NCBI RefSeq assembly: GCF_007828045.1
Contig: NZ_VITN01000002.1
Location: 186,001 to 250,000 of the forward strand
DNA: 64,000 bases
DNA from: Nitrospirillum amazonense
Lineage (GTDB): Bacteria > Pseudomonadota > Alphaproteobacteria > Azospirillales > Azospirillaceae
Reading direction: 5' to 3'
Positions 35,360 to 44,198 of this stretch are shown here, one piece after another (the stretch's first letter is position 1; each line of letters opens with the position of its first letter). Below the pieces are notes generated by a model that made no database searches, was not told the origin of the DNA, and saw only the letters and a list, made by a program, of their open reading frames with translations. The position numbers and the translations under genes were made by a program.

Positions 35360-35991
35360 CAATCCTTGCGTGAGACGGTAACCTCATAGTCGGCTGGCGG
35401 CTCACTATCGTCCGCAAGCGGATTGGGGCCGTCCCATTCGCCCTTCTTAACGAGTAAGATGCGTTCGTGAAAGCCGTCGTACTTCTCGTCATTGATCGCG
35501 ATCGGACAAGACAGTTCCGCGCGGACGTCATCACCATCAGCGTAAACAAACAACATCCAAGCTGCAGCGGTGATCTCCGCGGTCTCCTTGATCTTGTGCT
35601 CTGGGAATAACTCGTACTGACCGAGCTCCACCGCACGGGCCGATCCGGCCCCTTTCTTGGAAGATGCGATTGGATCGTATAACGGATCGCCAGCCCGATC
35701 AGCGTTCTGGAAGACGACCTTGATGCCGACGGATTCGTTGAAGATCGATTCGATATTATCGCGTCGGCAAACTTCCCAGCCCTGAGGTACGAAGACACGC
35801 CGCAAATGGGTAGTGCCCTCGATCCACGAAAACTGACCGGCAGCACTCAGCGGATGGAAGGGGGTAGCGTTTCGCCTACTGCCCACAGCAGCACGGACAA
35901 CGTCCAGGAGTGCTGCCTTGGGAAGACCCAGCTGCTCGAGCCTAGGGACAACTTCCATCTCTTCCGCAAGAACCACCACGGCACGCTCCAT
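35359..35991 (-). CDS. Hypothetical protein, first gene of the RES/ImmA operon
   Basis: The 210-residue protein is not recognised. It is acidic and soluble, with no signal peptide or membrane helix; predicted features are an N-terminal helical part (MERAVVVLAEEMEVVPRLEQLGLPKAALLDVVRAAVG), a central mixed region with WIEGTTHLRRVFVPQGWEVCRRDNIESIF, and a C-terminal beta-rich part ending in an acidic, proline-containing tail. The start at 35991 is preferred over the ATG at 36033, because the latter falls inside the -35 box of the predicted promoter. It is coupled to the ImmA gene by a one-base overlap. It could be the antitoxin or the substrate of the peptidase; this is inference. Confidence 0.75.
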   Translation of the reverse strand: MERAVVVLAEEMEVVPRLEQLGLPKAALLDVVRAAVGSRRNATPFHPLSAAGQFSWIEGTTHLRRVFVPQGWEVCRRDNIESIFNESVGIKVVFQNADRAGDPLYDPIASSKKGAGSARAVELGQYELFPEHKIKETAEITAAAWMLFVYADGDDVRAELSCPIAINDEKYDGFHERILLVKKGEWDGPNPLADDSEPPADYEVTVSRKD

Positions 35992-36038
35992 GTTAACTTT
36001 CAAGCCCTCATTTGAGATGAGGAAAGTTAACATGTCAA
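35989..36038 (-). promoter_or_regulatory. Promoter with long inverted-repeat operator, RES/ImmA operon
   Basis: On the minus strand, TTGACA (36038-36033), a 17-base spacer and TCAAAT (36015-36010) form a promoter. It is embedded in a 12-13 bp perfect inverted repeat, CATGTTAACTTT (35989-36000) and AAAGTTAACATG (36023-36034). An inner pair, CCTCAT/ATGAGG (36006-36011, 36017-36022), gives the region nested symmetry. One arm covers the -35 region and the other the start codon at 35991. Each arm contains the palindrome GTTAAC. Confidence 0.7.
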
Positions 36039-36376
36039 TGTTTTCATCATGGTTTTGTGCTCTTCTGACAAGAGGGGGAATTTCGCAAGCCGCCGCTCAG
36101 CCACCATAGCGAAGGCACTTCCAGATCGTGTCCCCATGCGTTCTCTAATCTGGACTGTCAATGCCCATGTGGGTTGATTGGCCTTATGGGGAGACATCGC
36201 CGCCGGGCTCACGGTTCTCTTCGTGGTCGCTGAGCGCCACACCATGGCCTTGGATGGCTGGAGCGGGTCAATGTGGTGTCCGCCATTCCTTTGCAGGCGG
36301 CAGGCGCGGGAACGACCTTGCTCTGGCCTTCGTCCCGGCGGGGACGACCCCTTGTGGCTGACCTGTTCCGGGGTGG
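36039..36376. other. Gene-free stretch between the RES/ImmA island and the IS110 transposase
   Basis: No convincing gene lies here; the open frames lack family features and ribosome-binding sites. Composition changes from AT-richer (to about 36130) to GC-rich, which probably marks the edge of the island. From about 36290 the DNA can form several GC-rich hairpins (for example CGTCCC/GGGACG near 36330 and TGACC/GGTCA near 36358-36378), which could belong to the non-coding end of the IS110 element. Confidence 0.5.
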
Positions 36377-37420
36377 TCAGGGGACCGCGTCTGGTTCTGG
36401 CATCCACCGGAACTCCGATCCATCGCACCACATGCTGTGCAGAATGACGGCCAGTTTGCGGGCGACGGCGACTTTGGCCTTTTTGAAGCCCGAACGCTTG
36501 GCGATACGCAGCCCCCAGGTCTGAAGCCCGGAGGGCTTCTTGATCCGGGTGAGGAGCACGTTGGCCGCTTCATAGAGATGGGTCCGGACCTCCTGGTCCC
36601 CGCATTTCGAGATGTGCCCGGAGAGATCGACCTCCCCTGACGCATAGCGCCTGGGGGTCAGGCCCAAATAGGCCCCGACGCTGCTGGATCGGACGAAGCG
36701 GGCGGGATCATCAATCGCCGCCCATACCGACAGTGCGGTGACCGGTCCGACCCCCGGGACCGCCATGAACCTGCGACAGACCTCGGAGGCCTTGGCCTGG
36801 CGCATGAGGTCGCGGTCGAGATCACTGATGCGGGACTGCAGCTCGGCCCTGGTCTTCAGCAGCGTTCCGACCAGCTTGCTCAATTCGGGGCTGGCGGACA
36901 GCTCACCGGCGAGAAGCTCCTCGGCCCGCTTCATGAACCCGCCGACCCGCTTGCCGAATAGGATCCCGAAGGTCTTGAGCAGGCCGCGGACCTGATTGTC
37001 GATGTCACCCCGCATGCCGACCAGCAACCCACGCGAGGTCAGAAGCGCCCGGGTCACATGGCTGGCGCCAGACTTGACGTGAACCTGCCGGAACCAGCCG
37101 GTACGCATGATCTGGGCCAGGCCGACCGCATCGTTCCGGTCCGTCTTGTTGATCATCATCGACAGCCCGGCCTTGGCGTGGCGGGCATCGATGCAGATCG
37201 CCGGCAAGCTGAACGCCCGCAGCTCGTTCCACAGCCAGACGGCCAGCGGGCCCGTTTCCAGCCCGATGCGATCAACCTCGCCGGCGCGTTCCCGGATGAA
37301 AGCAGCGATTGCCTCCGGCAGCGATGGTACCTTCCGCTCCGCCAGAATTTTACCCTGGTCGTCGACAATGCAGATCGCAGTCTCTTCCAGCGAGACATCC
37401 AGCCCGACATACTTCTTCAT
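36377..37420 (-). CDS. IS110-family transposase (DEDD + Transposase_20)
   Basis: The 347-residue protein has an N-terminal RuvC-like DEDD domain (MKKYVGLDVSLEETAICIVDDQG; GLETGPLAVWLWNEL; DARHAKAGL; NKTDRNDAVGLAQIM) and a C-terminal Transposase_20 domain (FMAVPGVGPVTALSVWAAI; FRSSSVGAYLGLTPRRYASGE) with the conserved serine of IS110 recombinases. The start at 37420 gives the canonical N-terminus. IS110 elements lack long terminal inverted repeats, so the ends cannot be fixed by eye. The IS256 element begins only about 100 bases upstream. The protein is full-length, so the element may be active. Confidence 0.93.
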   Translation of the reverse strand: MKKYVGLDVSLEETAICIVDDQGKILAERKVPSLPEAIAAFIRERAGEVDRIGLETGPLAVWLWNELRAFSLPAICIDARHAKAGLSMMINKTDRNDAVGLAQIMRTGWFRQVHVKSGASHVTRALLTSRGLLVGMRGDIDNQVRGLLKTFGILFGKRVGGFMKRAEELLAGELSASPELSKLVGTLLKTRAELQSRISDLDRDLMRQAKASEVCRRFMAVPGVGPVTALSVWAAIDDPARFVRSSSVGAYLGLTPRRYASGEVDLSGHISKCGDQEVRTHLYEAANVLLTRIKKPSGLQTWGLRIAKRSGFKKAKVAVARKLAVILHSMWCDGSEFRWMPEPDAVP

Positions 37421-37576
37421 GGCAGCCCTCCTTCCGTGTTCCGGCGCGCGCCGATCCATCCCCACCGACCAGTGTGGAGGGCTGCCGCCTTCCTTCGAAA
37501 GGCCCCAGCGCAATTAGGCTATGTGGTGTAACAGGCGCCTGGCCATCGGGCTCTCCGGCGGGTTTGGCCGGGAGGG

Positions 37577-38776
37577 TCATGCAGCGGCAGTTGGCAGCAT
37601 GATGGTGTGATCATCGCCGACAGCGGCAACGGATTCCAGGGTCATGTATCGGCCGCGCTGAACGGCCCATTCATCGTTGATCTCCATGAGGACGGCGCCG
37701 ACCAGACGGGTGATGGCGTCCTCATTGGGAAAGATGCCGACGACCTCGGTTCGGCGCTTGATCTCGCCGTTGAGGCGTTCGATGGGGTTGGTGCTATGTA
37801 ACTTGGTCCTGTGGGCGGCGGGGAAGGACATAAAGGCCAGCACGTCGTCCTCGGCCTCGTCCATGAGGGCGGCCAGCTTGCCGACCTTGGGACGGAGTTG
37901 ATCGGCAACCTGGCGCCACTGTGTCCGGGCGGCGGCGGCATCGTCCTGGGCAAAGGCGGTGCCGATGAAGGCGGCAACGACACGGCGGCCCTGCTTGCCG
38001 GCATGGGCCAGGGCGTTGCGCATAAAATGAACGCGGCAGCGCTGCCAGGTGGCGCGGAACACGCGGGCCACGGCGGCCTTGATGCCCTCGTGGGCGTCGG
38101 AGACGACCAGCTTGACGCCACCCAGGCCGCGGCGCTTGAGCTTGCGCAGGAACTCCACCCAGAAGGTCTCGGCCTCCGAGACGCCGATGTCCATGCCCAG
38201 GACCTCCCGGCGGCCGTTGGTGTTGACCGCCACGGCGATGGTGACGGCGACGGAAACAATGCGGCCGTTCTGGCGGACCTTCACGTAGGTGGCGTCGATC
38301 CAGAGATAGGGCCAGTCGCCTTCCAGCGGCCGTTCCAGGAAGGTCTTCACCCGGCCGTCGATCTCCTCGCACAGCCGGCTGACCTGGCTCTTGGAGATGC
38401 CGGTCATGCCCATGGCCTGGACCAAGTCGTCCACCGCGCGGGTGGAGACGCCCTGGATATAGGCCTCCTGGATCACGGCCGTCAGCGCCTTCTCCGCCAT
38501 GCGGCGCGGTTCCAGGAATCCCGGGAAATAGCTGCCCTTGCGCAGCTTGGGGATACGCAATTCCACTGTGCCGGCCCGGGTGTGCCAGTCGCGATCGCGG
38601 TAGCCGTTGCGCTGAACCAGCCGGCTCGCCGACCGCTCGCCAGGTTCGGCGCCGGTCAGCCCCTGGACCTCCAGTTCCATCAGCCGCTGGGCGGCAAAGC
38701 CGATCATCTCTCTGAGCACATCGGCATCAGCGCCCTTCTCAAGCATCGAACGCAGCGCCATCATCGGGTCGGTCAT
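37577..38776 (-). CDS. IS256-family transposase
   Basis: The 399-residue mutator-type DDE transposase shows the catalytic residues in [10 protein letters not shown] (Asp), [15 protein letters not shown] (Asp) and [24 protein letters not shown] (Glu), plus the family signature [18 protein letters not shown]. An N-terminal zinc-binding/HTH-like region with [40 protein letters not shown] is intact. The start at 38776 (MTDPMMALR) is chosen for family fit; an earlier GTG 13 codons upstream is possible. There is no frameshift, so the element may be mobile. Confidence 0.95.
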   Translation of the reverse strand: MTDPMMALRSMLEKGADADVLREMIGFAAQRLMELEVQGLTGAEPGERSASRLVQRNGYRDRDWHTRAGTVELRIPKLRKGSYFPGFLEPRRMAEKALTAVIQEAYIQGVSTRAVDDLVQAMGMTGISKSQVSRLCEEIDGRVKTFLERPLEGDWPYLWIDATYVKVRQNGRIVSVAVTIAVAVNTNGRREVLGMDIGVSEAETFWVEFLRKLKRRGLGGVKLVVSDAHEGIKAAVARVFRATWQRCRVHFMRNALAHAGKQGRRVVAAFIGTAFAQDDAAAARTQWRQVADQLRPKVGKLAALMDEAEDDVLAFMSFPAAHRTKLHSTNPIERLNGEIKRRTEVVGIFPNEDAITRLVGAVLMEINDEWAVQRGRYMTLESVAAVGDDHTIMLPTAAA

Positions 38777-38842
38777 CGTGGTCACCTTCGGTTGGAGGGT
38801 GTGTGTGGTGACCAAACTCTACCGAAGACCCGCGATGACCGC

Positions 38843-38897
38843 CCGCCGGGTCAGGCCTTCCAGCCGGCTACGCCGGCCCCCAGGCCTGACCCGGCGG
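38843..38897. repeat. Long perfect inverted repeat upstream of the IS256 transposase
   Basis: CCGCCGGGTCAGGCCT (38843-38858) and AGGCCTGACCCGGCGG (38882-38897) are perfect complements, with a smaller CCGGC/GCCGG hairpin in the loop. The structure lies between the transposase start and the candidate IS end and could block read-through transcription into the transposase. Confidence 0.75.
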
Positions 38898-39008
38898 ATG
38901 CGCTCCTACACCACGCGGTGGGGCACGATCCACTTCCAGATATCCGAAATAGGCACAAGTAAATGGCTTGGTGCGCCCTCAAAACCAAGGCGGCACGCAG
39001 CAACCCCC

Positions 39009-39032
39009 TTCGCAACCTTCGCCACTTCGCAG
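39009..39032. promoter_or_regulatory. Possible PrpR/RamB-type operator upstream of prpC
   Basis: Three near-identical heptamers, TTCGCAA (39009), TTCGCCA (39018) and TTCGCAG (39026), are spaced 8-9 bases apart. The first is the complement of TTGCGAA found beside the regulator gene (46591). RamB/PrpR proteins bind TTTGCAAA-like sites, so this is a candidate, not a demonstrated, operator. Confidence 0.3.
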
Positions 39033-39164
39033 CGCCCTCTCGGCTAATCTCCACCATTTCAGCCATTCACCGGACCGGATCACCTTCCGATGATGCCGCC
39101 GAACGGCGAAGGACGGGCGTAGGCCTTCCTGCCGCCCCGGCATCATTCGAACAGGAACGCCCCC

Positions 39165-40328
39165 ATGAACGCGATCGCGCCCGAGACACCCACGCCTTTC
39201 AAGCCCAAGAAGTCCGTGGCCCTGTCCGGTGTCACCGCCGGCAACACCGCGCTGTGCACCGTGGGCAAGTCGGGGAACGACCTGCACTACCGGGGCTATG
39301 ACATCCTGGACATCGCCGAGCGCTGCGAGTTCGAGGAGGTGGCCCATCTGCTGGTGCACGGCAAGCTGCCGACGGGCGCCGAGTTGCGTGCCTACAAGGC
39401 CAAGCTGAAGGCCCTGCGCGGCCTGCCCACCGATGTGAAGCGCGCCCTGGAATGCCTGCCGGCTTCCGCCCATCCCATGGACGTGATGCGCACCGGCGTC
39501 TCCGCCCTGGGCTGCGCCCTGCCGGAGAAGGACGATCACAACATCCCCGGCGCCCGCGACATCGCCGACCGGCTGATGGCCTCGTTGGGGTCCATACTGC
39601 TGTACTGGTACCACTGGTCCACCAACGGCAAGCGCATCGACGTCGAGACGGACGATGAGTCCATCGGCGGCCATTTCCTGCACCTGCTGCACGGCCGCAC
39701 GCCGTCGGCGGCGTGGGAGCGGGCCATGCACACCTCGCTGATCCTGTACGCCGAGCATGAGTTCAACGCCTCCACCTTCGCCGGGCGGGTCATCGCCGGC
39801 ACGGGTGCCGACATCTATTCGGCGGTGACGGGCGCCATCGGCGCCCTGCGCGGGCCCAAGCACGGCGGCGCCAACGAGGTCGCTTTCGAGATCCAGAAGC
39901 GCTACGACACCCCCGACGAGGCGGAGGCCGACATCCGCCGCCGGGTGGAGGCCAAGGAGGTGGTGATCGGCTTCGGCCACCCCGTCTACACCGTCTCCGA
40001 CCCGCGCAACGAGGTCATCAAGCGCGTCGCCCACAGCCTGTCGGTGGAGGCGGGCTCCACCAAGATGTTCGACATCGCCGCCCGGCTGGAGGCGGTAATG
40101 TGGGACATCAAGCGCATGTTCCCCAACCTGGATTGGTTCAGCGCCGTCAGCTACCACATGATGGGCGTGCCCACGGCCATGTTCACGCCGCTGTTTGTCA
40201 TCTCCCGCACCTCCGGCTGGGCGGCGCACATCATCGAGCAGCGCATCGACAACAAGATCATCCGCCCCAGCGCCAACTACACCGGGCCGGAAGACCGCGC
40301 CTTCGTGGCCATCGACCAGCGCCAGTGA
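39165..40328 (+). CDS. prpC: 2-methylcitrate synthase
   Basis: The 387-residue citrate-synthase-family enzyme condenses propionyl-CoA with oxaloacetate. Its length (short, no N-terminal beta domain of classic citrate synthase), GLPYRGYDI-type segment ([11 protein letters not shown]), catalytic [17 protein letters not shown] and [14 protein letters not shown] match methylcitrate synthases. The following acnD and prpF settle the assignment. It starts 388 bases after the IS256 transposase start; transcription must begin in that gap. The stop is followed after 11 bases by acnD. Confidence 0.93.
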   Translation: MNAIAPETPTPFKPKKSVALSGVTAGNTALCTVGKSGNDLHYRGYDILDIAERCEFEEVAHLLVHGKLPTGAELRAYKAKLKALRGLPTDVKRALECLPASAHPMDVMRTGVSALGCALPEKDDHNIPGARDIADRLMASLGSILLYWYHWSTNGKRIDVETDDESIGGHFLHLLHGRTPSAAWERAMHTSLILYAEHEFNASTFAGRVIAGTGADIYSAVTGAIGALRGPKHGGANEVAFEIQKRYDTPDEAEADIRRRVEAKEVVIGFGHPVYTVSDPRNEVIKRVAHSLSVEAGSTKMFDIAARLEAVMWDIKRMFPNLDWFSAVSYHMMGVPTAMFTPLFVISRTSGWAAHIIEQRIDNKIIRPSANYTGPEDRAFVAIDQRQ

Positions 40329-40339
40329 GGGTGGGGATC

Positions 40340-42976
40340 GTGCTGAACAGTGCCTATCGCAAGCCGCTAGCGGGCACGCGGCTGGACTATTTCGACGCGC
40401 CGGCCGCCGTCAACGCCACCCGGCCGGGCGCTTGGGCCGGGCTGCCCTATGTGTCGCGGGTGCTGGCGGAGCAGCTGGTGCGCCGCTGCCACCCGGCGCT
40501 GCTGACCGACGCCCTGCGCCAGCTGGTCGAGCGCCGGCGGGATCTGGATTTCCCCTGGTACCCGGCCCGCGTCGTCTGTCACGACATCCTGGGCCAGACA
40601 GCGTTGGTGGACCTGGCGGGCCTGCGCGACGCCATCGCGGACCAGGGCGGCGACCCGGCCAAGGTCAACCCGGTGGTGCCGACCCAGCTGATCGTGGACC
40701 ATTCGCTGGCCGTGGAGTACGGCGGCCACGATCCGCAGGCGTTCGAGAAGAATCGCGCGGTGGAGGACCGCCGCAACGAGGACCGCTTCCACTTCATCGA
40801 CTGGACCAAACGCGCCTTCGAGAACGTGGACGTCATCCCCGCCGGCAACGGTATCATGCACCAGATCAACCTGGAGAAGATGTCGCCGGTCATCCAGGTG
40901 CGGGACGGCGTGGCCTTCCCCGATACCTGCGTGGGCACGGACAGCCACACGCCGCACGTTGACGCCCTGGGCGTCATCGCCATCGGCGTGGGCGGGCTGG
41001 AGGCGGAGACGGTCATGCTGGGCCGCGCCTCCATGATGCGCCTGCCGGACATCGTCGGCGTCCGCCTGACGGGCCGGCGCCAACCGGGCATCACCGCCAC
41101 CGACATCGTGTTGGCCCTGACCGAGTTTTTACGCCGGGAGCGCGTGGTCGGCGCCTGGGTGGAGTTCTTCGGCGGCGGCGCCGACAGCCTGTCCATCGGC
41201 GACCGAGCCACCATTTCCAACATGTGCCCAGAATACGGCGCCACCGCCGCCATGTTTTACATCGACCAGCAGACCATCGAGTACCTGACCCTGACCGGCC
41301 GGGCGCCGGAGCAGGTGGCGTTGGTCGAGACCTACGCCACGGCCCTGGGCCTGTGGGCCGACGCCCTGACGACGGCGGAGTATGAGCGGGTGCTGGAATT
41401 CGACCTGGCCAGTGTCGAACGCACCATGGCCGGCCCGTCCAACCCGCATAAGCGCCTGCCCACATCCGCCCTGCGAGACCGCGGCATCGCCGTGAACCTG
41501 GAGGGGGCGCTGGCGGAGGAGCGTGAGAGCCTGCTGCCCGATGGCGCCGTTATCATCGCCGCCATCACCAGTTGCACAAACACTTCCAACCCGCGCAACG
41601 TGGTGGCGGCCGGCCTGCTGGCCCGGAACGCCAACGCCCTGGGCCTGGTGAGCAAGCCCTGGGTCAAGACCTCCTTCGCCCCCGGTTCCAAGGTCGCGCG
41701 GCTGTACCTAGAGGAGGCGGGCCTGCTGCGGGAGCTGGAGGCGCTGGGTTTCGGCATCGTCGCCTATGCCTGCACCACCTGCAACGGCATGTCCGGCGCG
41801 CTGGACCCGGCGATCCAGCGGGAGATCATGGAACGCGACCTCTATGCCACCGCCGTGCTGTCGGGCAACCGCAACTTCGACGGCCGCATCCACCCCTACG
41901 CCAAGCAGGCCTTCCTGGCCTCCCCGCCCCTGGTGGTGGCCTATGCCATCGCCGGCACCGTACGCTTCGATATCGAGCGCGACGTGCTGGGCACCGATGA
42001 CCAGGGCCGGCCGGTCACGCTGAAAGATCTGTGGCCGTCGGATGAGGAGATCGACGCCATCGTGGCCGCCAGCGTGAGGCCGGAGCAGTTCCGCCAGGTG
42101 TATGAGCCCATGTTCGGCGCGGGGCGGCACAGCGTCGAGAAGGTCAGCCCTCTGTACGACTGGCGCCCCACCTCCACCTACATCCGCCGCCCACCCTATT
42201 GGGACACGGAAGGGGTGGGCGCCCTGGCCGCCACCCCGCGCACGCTGAAGGCCATGCGCCCCCTGGCCATCCTGCCGGACAACATCACCACCGATCATCT
42301 GTCGCCCTCCAACGCCATCTTGGCGAACTCGGCGGCGGGCGAGTACCTGACGCGCATGGGCGTGCCGGAGGAGGACTTCAACTCCTACGCCACGCATCGC
42401 GGCGACCATCTGACCGCCCTGCGCGCCACCTTCGCCAACCCGCAGCTGGTCAATGAGATGGCGGTGGTGGACGGGGCGGTGAAGAAGGGCTCCCTCACTC
42501 GGCTGGAACCCGACGGCACGGTCACGCGCATGTGGGAGGCCATCGAGACCTACCTGGATCGCCGGCAGCCGCTGATCGTCATCGCCGGCGCCGACTACGG
42601 CCAAGGGTCCAGCCGCGACTGGGCGGCCAAGGGCGTGCGCCTGGCGGGGGTGGAGGCCATCGTGGCCGAGGGGTTCGAACGCATCCACCGCACCAACCTG
42701 ATCGGCATGGGCGTGCTGCCGCTGGAGTTTAAGCCGGGCACCACCCGCCTGACCCTGGGCCTGGATGGCACCGAGACATATGATGTGGAGGGTGGACGCG
42801 AACCGCGCGCCGACCTGACGCTGGTCATCCACCGCCGCGATGGCACGGCTGAGCGGGTGCCCGTCACCTGCCGCCTGGACACGGCCGAGGAAGTGTCGAT
42901 CTATGAGGCCGGCGGCGTGCTGCAGCGCTTCGCCCAGGATTTCCTGGCCGCTACGCGAACGAAGGAGGCCGTGTGA
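40340..42976 (+). CDS. acnD: Fe-S-dependent 2-methylcitrate dehydratase
   Basis: The 878-residue aconitase-family enzyme dehydrates 2-methylcitrate to a methylaconitate isomer that PrpF then processes. The 4Fe-4S ligands are Cys412 (SCTNTSNP), Cys478 and Cys481 (CTTCNG). The N-terminus LNSAYRKPLAGTRLDYFDAPAA and the internal PDTCVGTDSHTPHVDALGVIAIGVGG match AcnD rather than housekeeping aconitase. I place the start at GTG 40340, behind a GGGTGGGG stretch; GTG codons at 40325 and 40331 are alternatives. The stop overlaps the prpF ATG by one base. Confidence 0.93.
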   Translation: MLNSAYRKPLAGTRLDYFDAPAAVNATRPGAWAGLPYVSRVLAEQLVRRCHPALLTDALRQLVERRRDLDFPWYPARVVCHDILGQTALVDLAGLRDAIADQGGDPAKVNPVVPTQLIVDHSLAVEYGGHDPQAFEKNRAVEDRRNEDRFHFIDWTKRAFENVDVIPAGNGIMHQINLEKMSPVIQVRDGVAFPDTCVGTDSHTPHVDALGVIAIGVGGLEAETVMLGRASMMRLPDIVGVRLTGRRQPGITATDIVLALTEFLRRERVVGAWVEFFGGGADSLSIGDRATISNMCPEYGATAAMFYIDQQTIEYLTLTGRAPEQVALVETYATALGLWADALTTAEYERVLEFDLASVERTMAGPSNPHKRLPTSALRDRGIAVNLEGALAEERESLLPDGAVIIAAITSCTNTSNPRNVVAAGLLARNANALGLVSKPWVKTSFAPGSKVARLYLEEAGLLRELEALGFGIVAYACTTCNGMSGALDPAIQREIMERDLYATAVLSGNRNFDGRIHPYAKQAFLASPPLVVAYAIAGTVRFDIERDVLGTDDQGRPVTLKDLWPSDEEIDAIVAASVRPEQFRQVYEPMFGAGRHSVEKVSPLYDWRPTSTYIRRPPYWDTEGVGALAATPRTLKAMRPLAILPDNITTDHLSPSNAILANSAAGEYLTRMGVPEEDFNSYATHRGDHLTALRATFANPQLVNEMAVVDGAVKKGSLTRLEPDGTVTRMWEAIETYLDRRQPLIVIAGADYGQGSSRDWAAKGVRLAGVEAIVAEGFERIHRTNLIGMGVLPLEFKPGTTRLTLGLDGTETYDVEGGREPRADLTLVIHRRDGTAERVPVTCRLDTAEEVSIYEAGGVLQRFAQDFLAATRTKEAV

Positions 42977-44181
42977 TGGCCCAGGCCCCACAAGTCCGCA
43001 TCCCCGCCACTTATATGCGCGGCGGCACCAGCAAGGGCGTGTTCTTCCGCCTGGAGGATCTGCCGGAAGCTTGCCGCGTGCCCGGTGAGGCCCGTGACCG
43101 CCTGTTCCTGCGGGTGATCGGCAGCCCCGACCCCTATGGCAAGCACACCGACGGCATGGGGGGTGCGACCTCCAGCACCAGCAAATGCGTCATCCTGTCG
43201 AGGAGTGCGCGGCCGGACCACGACGTGGACTATCTCTACGGCCAGGTCGCCATCGACACCGCCTTCATCGACTGGTCGGGCAATTGCGGCAACCTGTCCA
43301 CGGCGGCCGGCGCCTTCGCCCTGCATGCCGGCCTGGTGGACCCAGCGCGCATCCCGCAGGAGGGGGTGTGCACGGTGCGCATCTGGCAGGCCAATATCGG
43401 CAAGACCATCATCGCCCACGTTCCGGTCAGCGGCGGCCAGGTGCAAGAGACCGGCGATTTCGAGCTGGACGGCGTGACCTTCCCGGCTGCGGAGATTGTG
43501 CTGGAGTTCATCGACCCGGCCGACGAGAGCGACGGGGACGGCGGCGGGTCCATGTTCCCCACCGGCAACCTGGTCGATGTGCTGGAGGTGCCGGAGAGCC
43601 TGGTGCCCGGCGGCCGGCTGAAGGCCACGCTGATCAACGCCGGCATCCCCACCATCTTCGTGCGGGCCGCTGACATCGGCTACACCGGCACCGAACTGCA
43701 GGGCGCCATCAACGGCGACGTCGATGCCCTGGCACGGTTCGAGGCCTTGCGTGCCATCGGCGCCGTGCGCATGGGGCTGATCCCTGACCTGGCCGGGGCG
43801 GCCAAGCGCCAGCACACGCCCAAGATCGCCTTCGTGGCGCCGCCGGCGGACCATGTCGTCTCCAGCGGCAAGGCCATCGCCGCCGGCGATGTCGATCTGC
43901 TGGTCCGCGCCCTGTCCATGGGCAAGCTGCACCACGCCATGATGGGTACGGCGGCGGTGGCCATCGCCACGGCGGCGGCCGTGCCCGGCACCCTGGTCAA
44001 CCTGGCCGCCGGCGGCGGTGAGCGCACCTCCGTCCGCTTCGGTCACCCCTCCGGCACCCTGCGCGTGGGTGCCGAAGCCAAGCTGGTGGACGGCCAGTGG
44101 GCGGTCACCAAGGCGATCATGAGCCGTAGCGCCCGCATCCTGATGGAAGGCTGGGTTCGCGTACCCGCCGATGTGTTTTGA
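42976..44181 (+). CDS. prpF: 2-methylaconitate cis-trans isomerase
   Basis: The 401-residue protein belongs to the PrpF/diaminopimelate-epimerase-like fold. Landmarks are IPATYMRGGTSKGVFFRLEDLP at the N-terminus, GMGGATSSTSK, WSGNCGNLSTAAGAFAL and the C-terminal LVNLAAGGGERTSVRFGHPSGTLRVGA. It isomerises the AcnD product so that the ordinary aconitase can form 2-methylisocitrate. AcnD and PrpF are required as a pair and replace PrpD in many proteobacteria. Start and acnD stop overlap by one base. Confidence 0.95.
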   Translation: MAQAPQVRIPATYMRGGTSKGVFFRLEDLPEACRVPGEARDRLFLRVIGSPDPYGKHTDGMGGATSSTSKCVILSRSARPDHDVDYLYGQVAIDTAFIDWSGNCGNLSTAAGAFALHAGLVDPARIPQEGVCTVRIWQANIGKTIIAHVPVSGGQVQETGDFELDGVTFPAAEIVLEFIDPADESDGDGGGSMFPTGNLVDVLEVPESLVPGGRLKATLINAGIPTIFVRAADIGYTGTELQGAINGDVDALARFEALRAIGAVRMGLIPDLAGAAKRQHTPKIAFVAPPADHVVSSGKAIAAGDVDLLVRALSMGKLHHAMMGTAAVAIATAAAVPGTLVNLAAGGGERTSVRFGHPSGTLRVGAEAKLVDGQWAVTKAIMSRSARILMEGWVRVPADVF

Positions 44182-44198
44182 GCCTCAAGGAAACAGCC

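Larger units (their letters stand above)
37523..38914 (-). mobile_element. IS256-family insertion sequence
   Basis: The element encloses one transposase gene. GTGGTGTA at 37523-37530 and its complement TACACCAC at 38907-38914 are candidate terminal inverted-repeat tips; the similarity continues imperfectly inward (AGGCGC versus AGCGC). The resulting length, about 1.39 kb, is usual for the family. I found no matching 8-9 bp target duplication, so the ends are approximate or the flanks have rearranged. Confidence 0.6.

Noticed and set aside
36027-36447. Small open frames between the RES/ImmA island and the IS110 gene
   Set aside because: No ribosome-binding sites, no recognisable domains, atypical composition across the supposed protein; more likely island edge and IS non-coding DNA.
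37515-38925. Target-site duplication flanking the IS256 element
   Set aside because: The bases beyond the candidate tips (AGGCTAT side versus GCGGTGG side) do not match in any 8-9 bp register.
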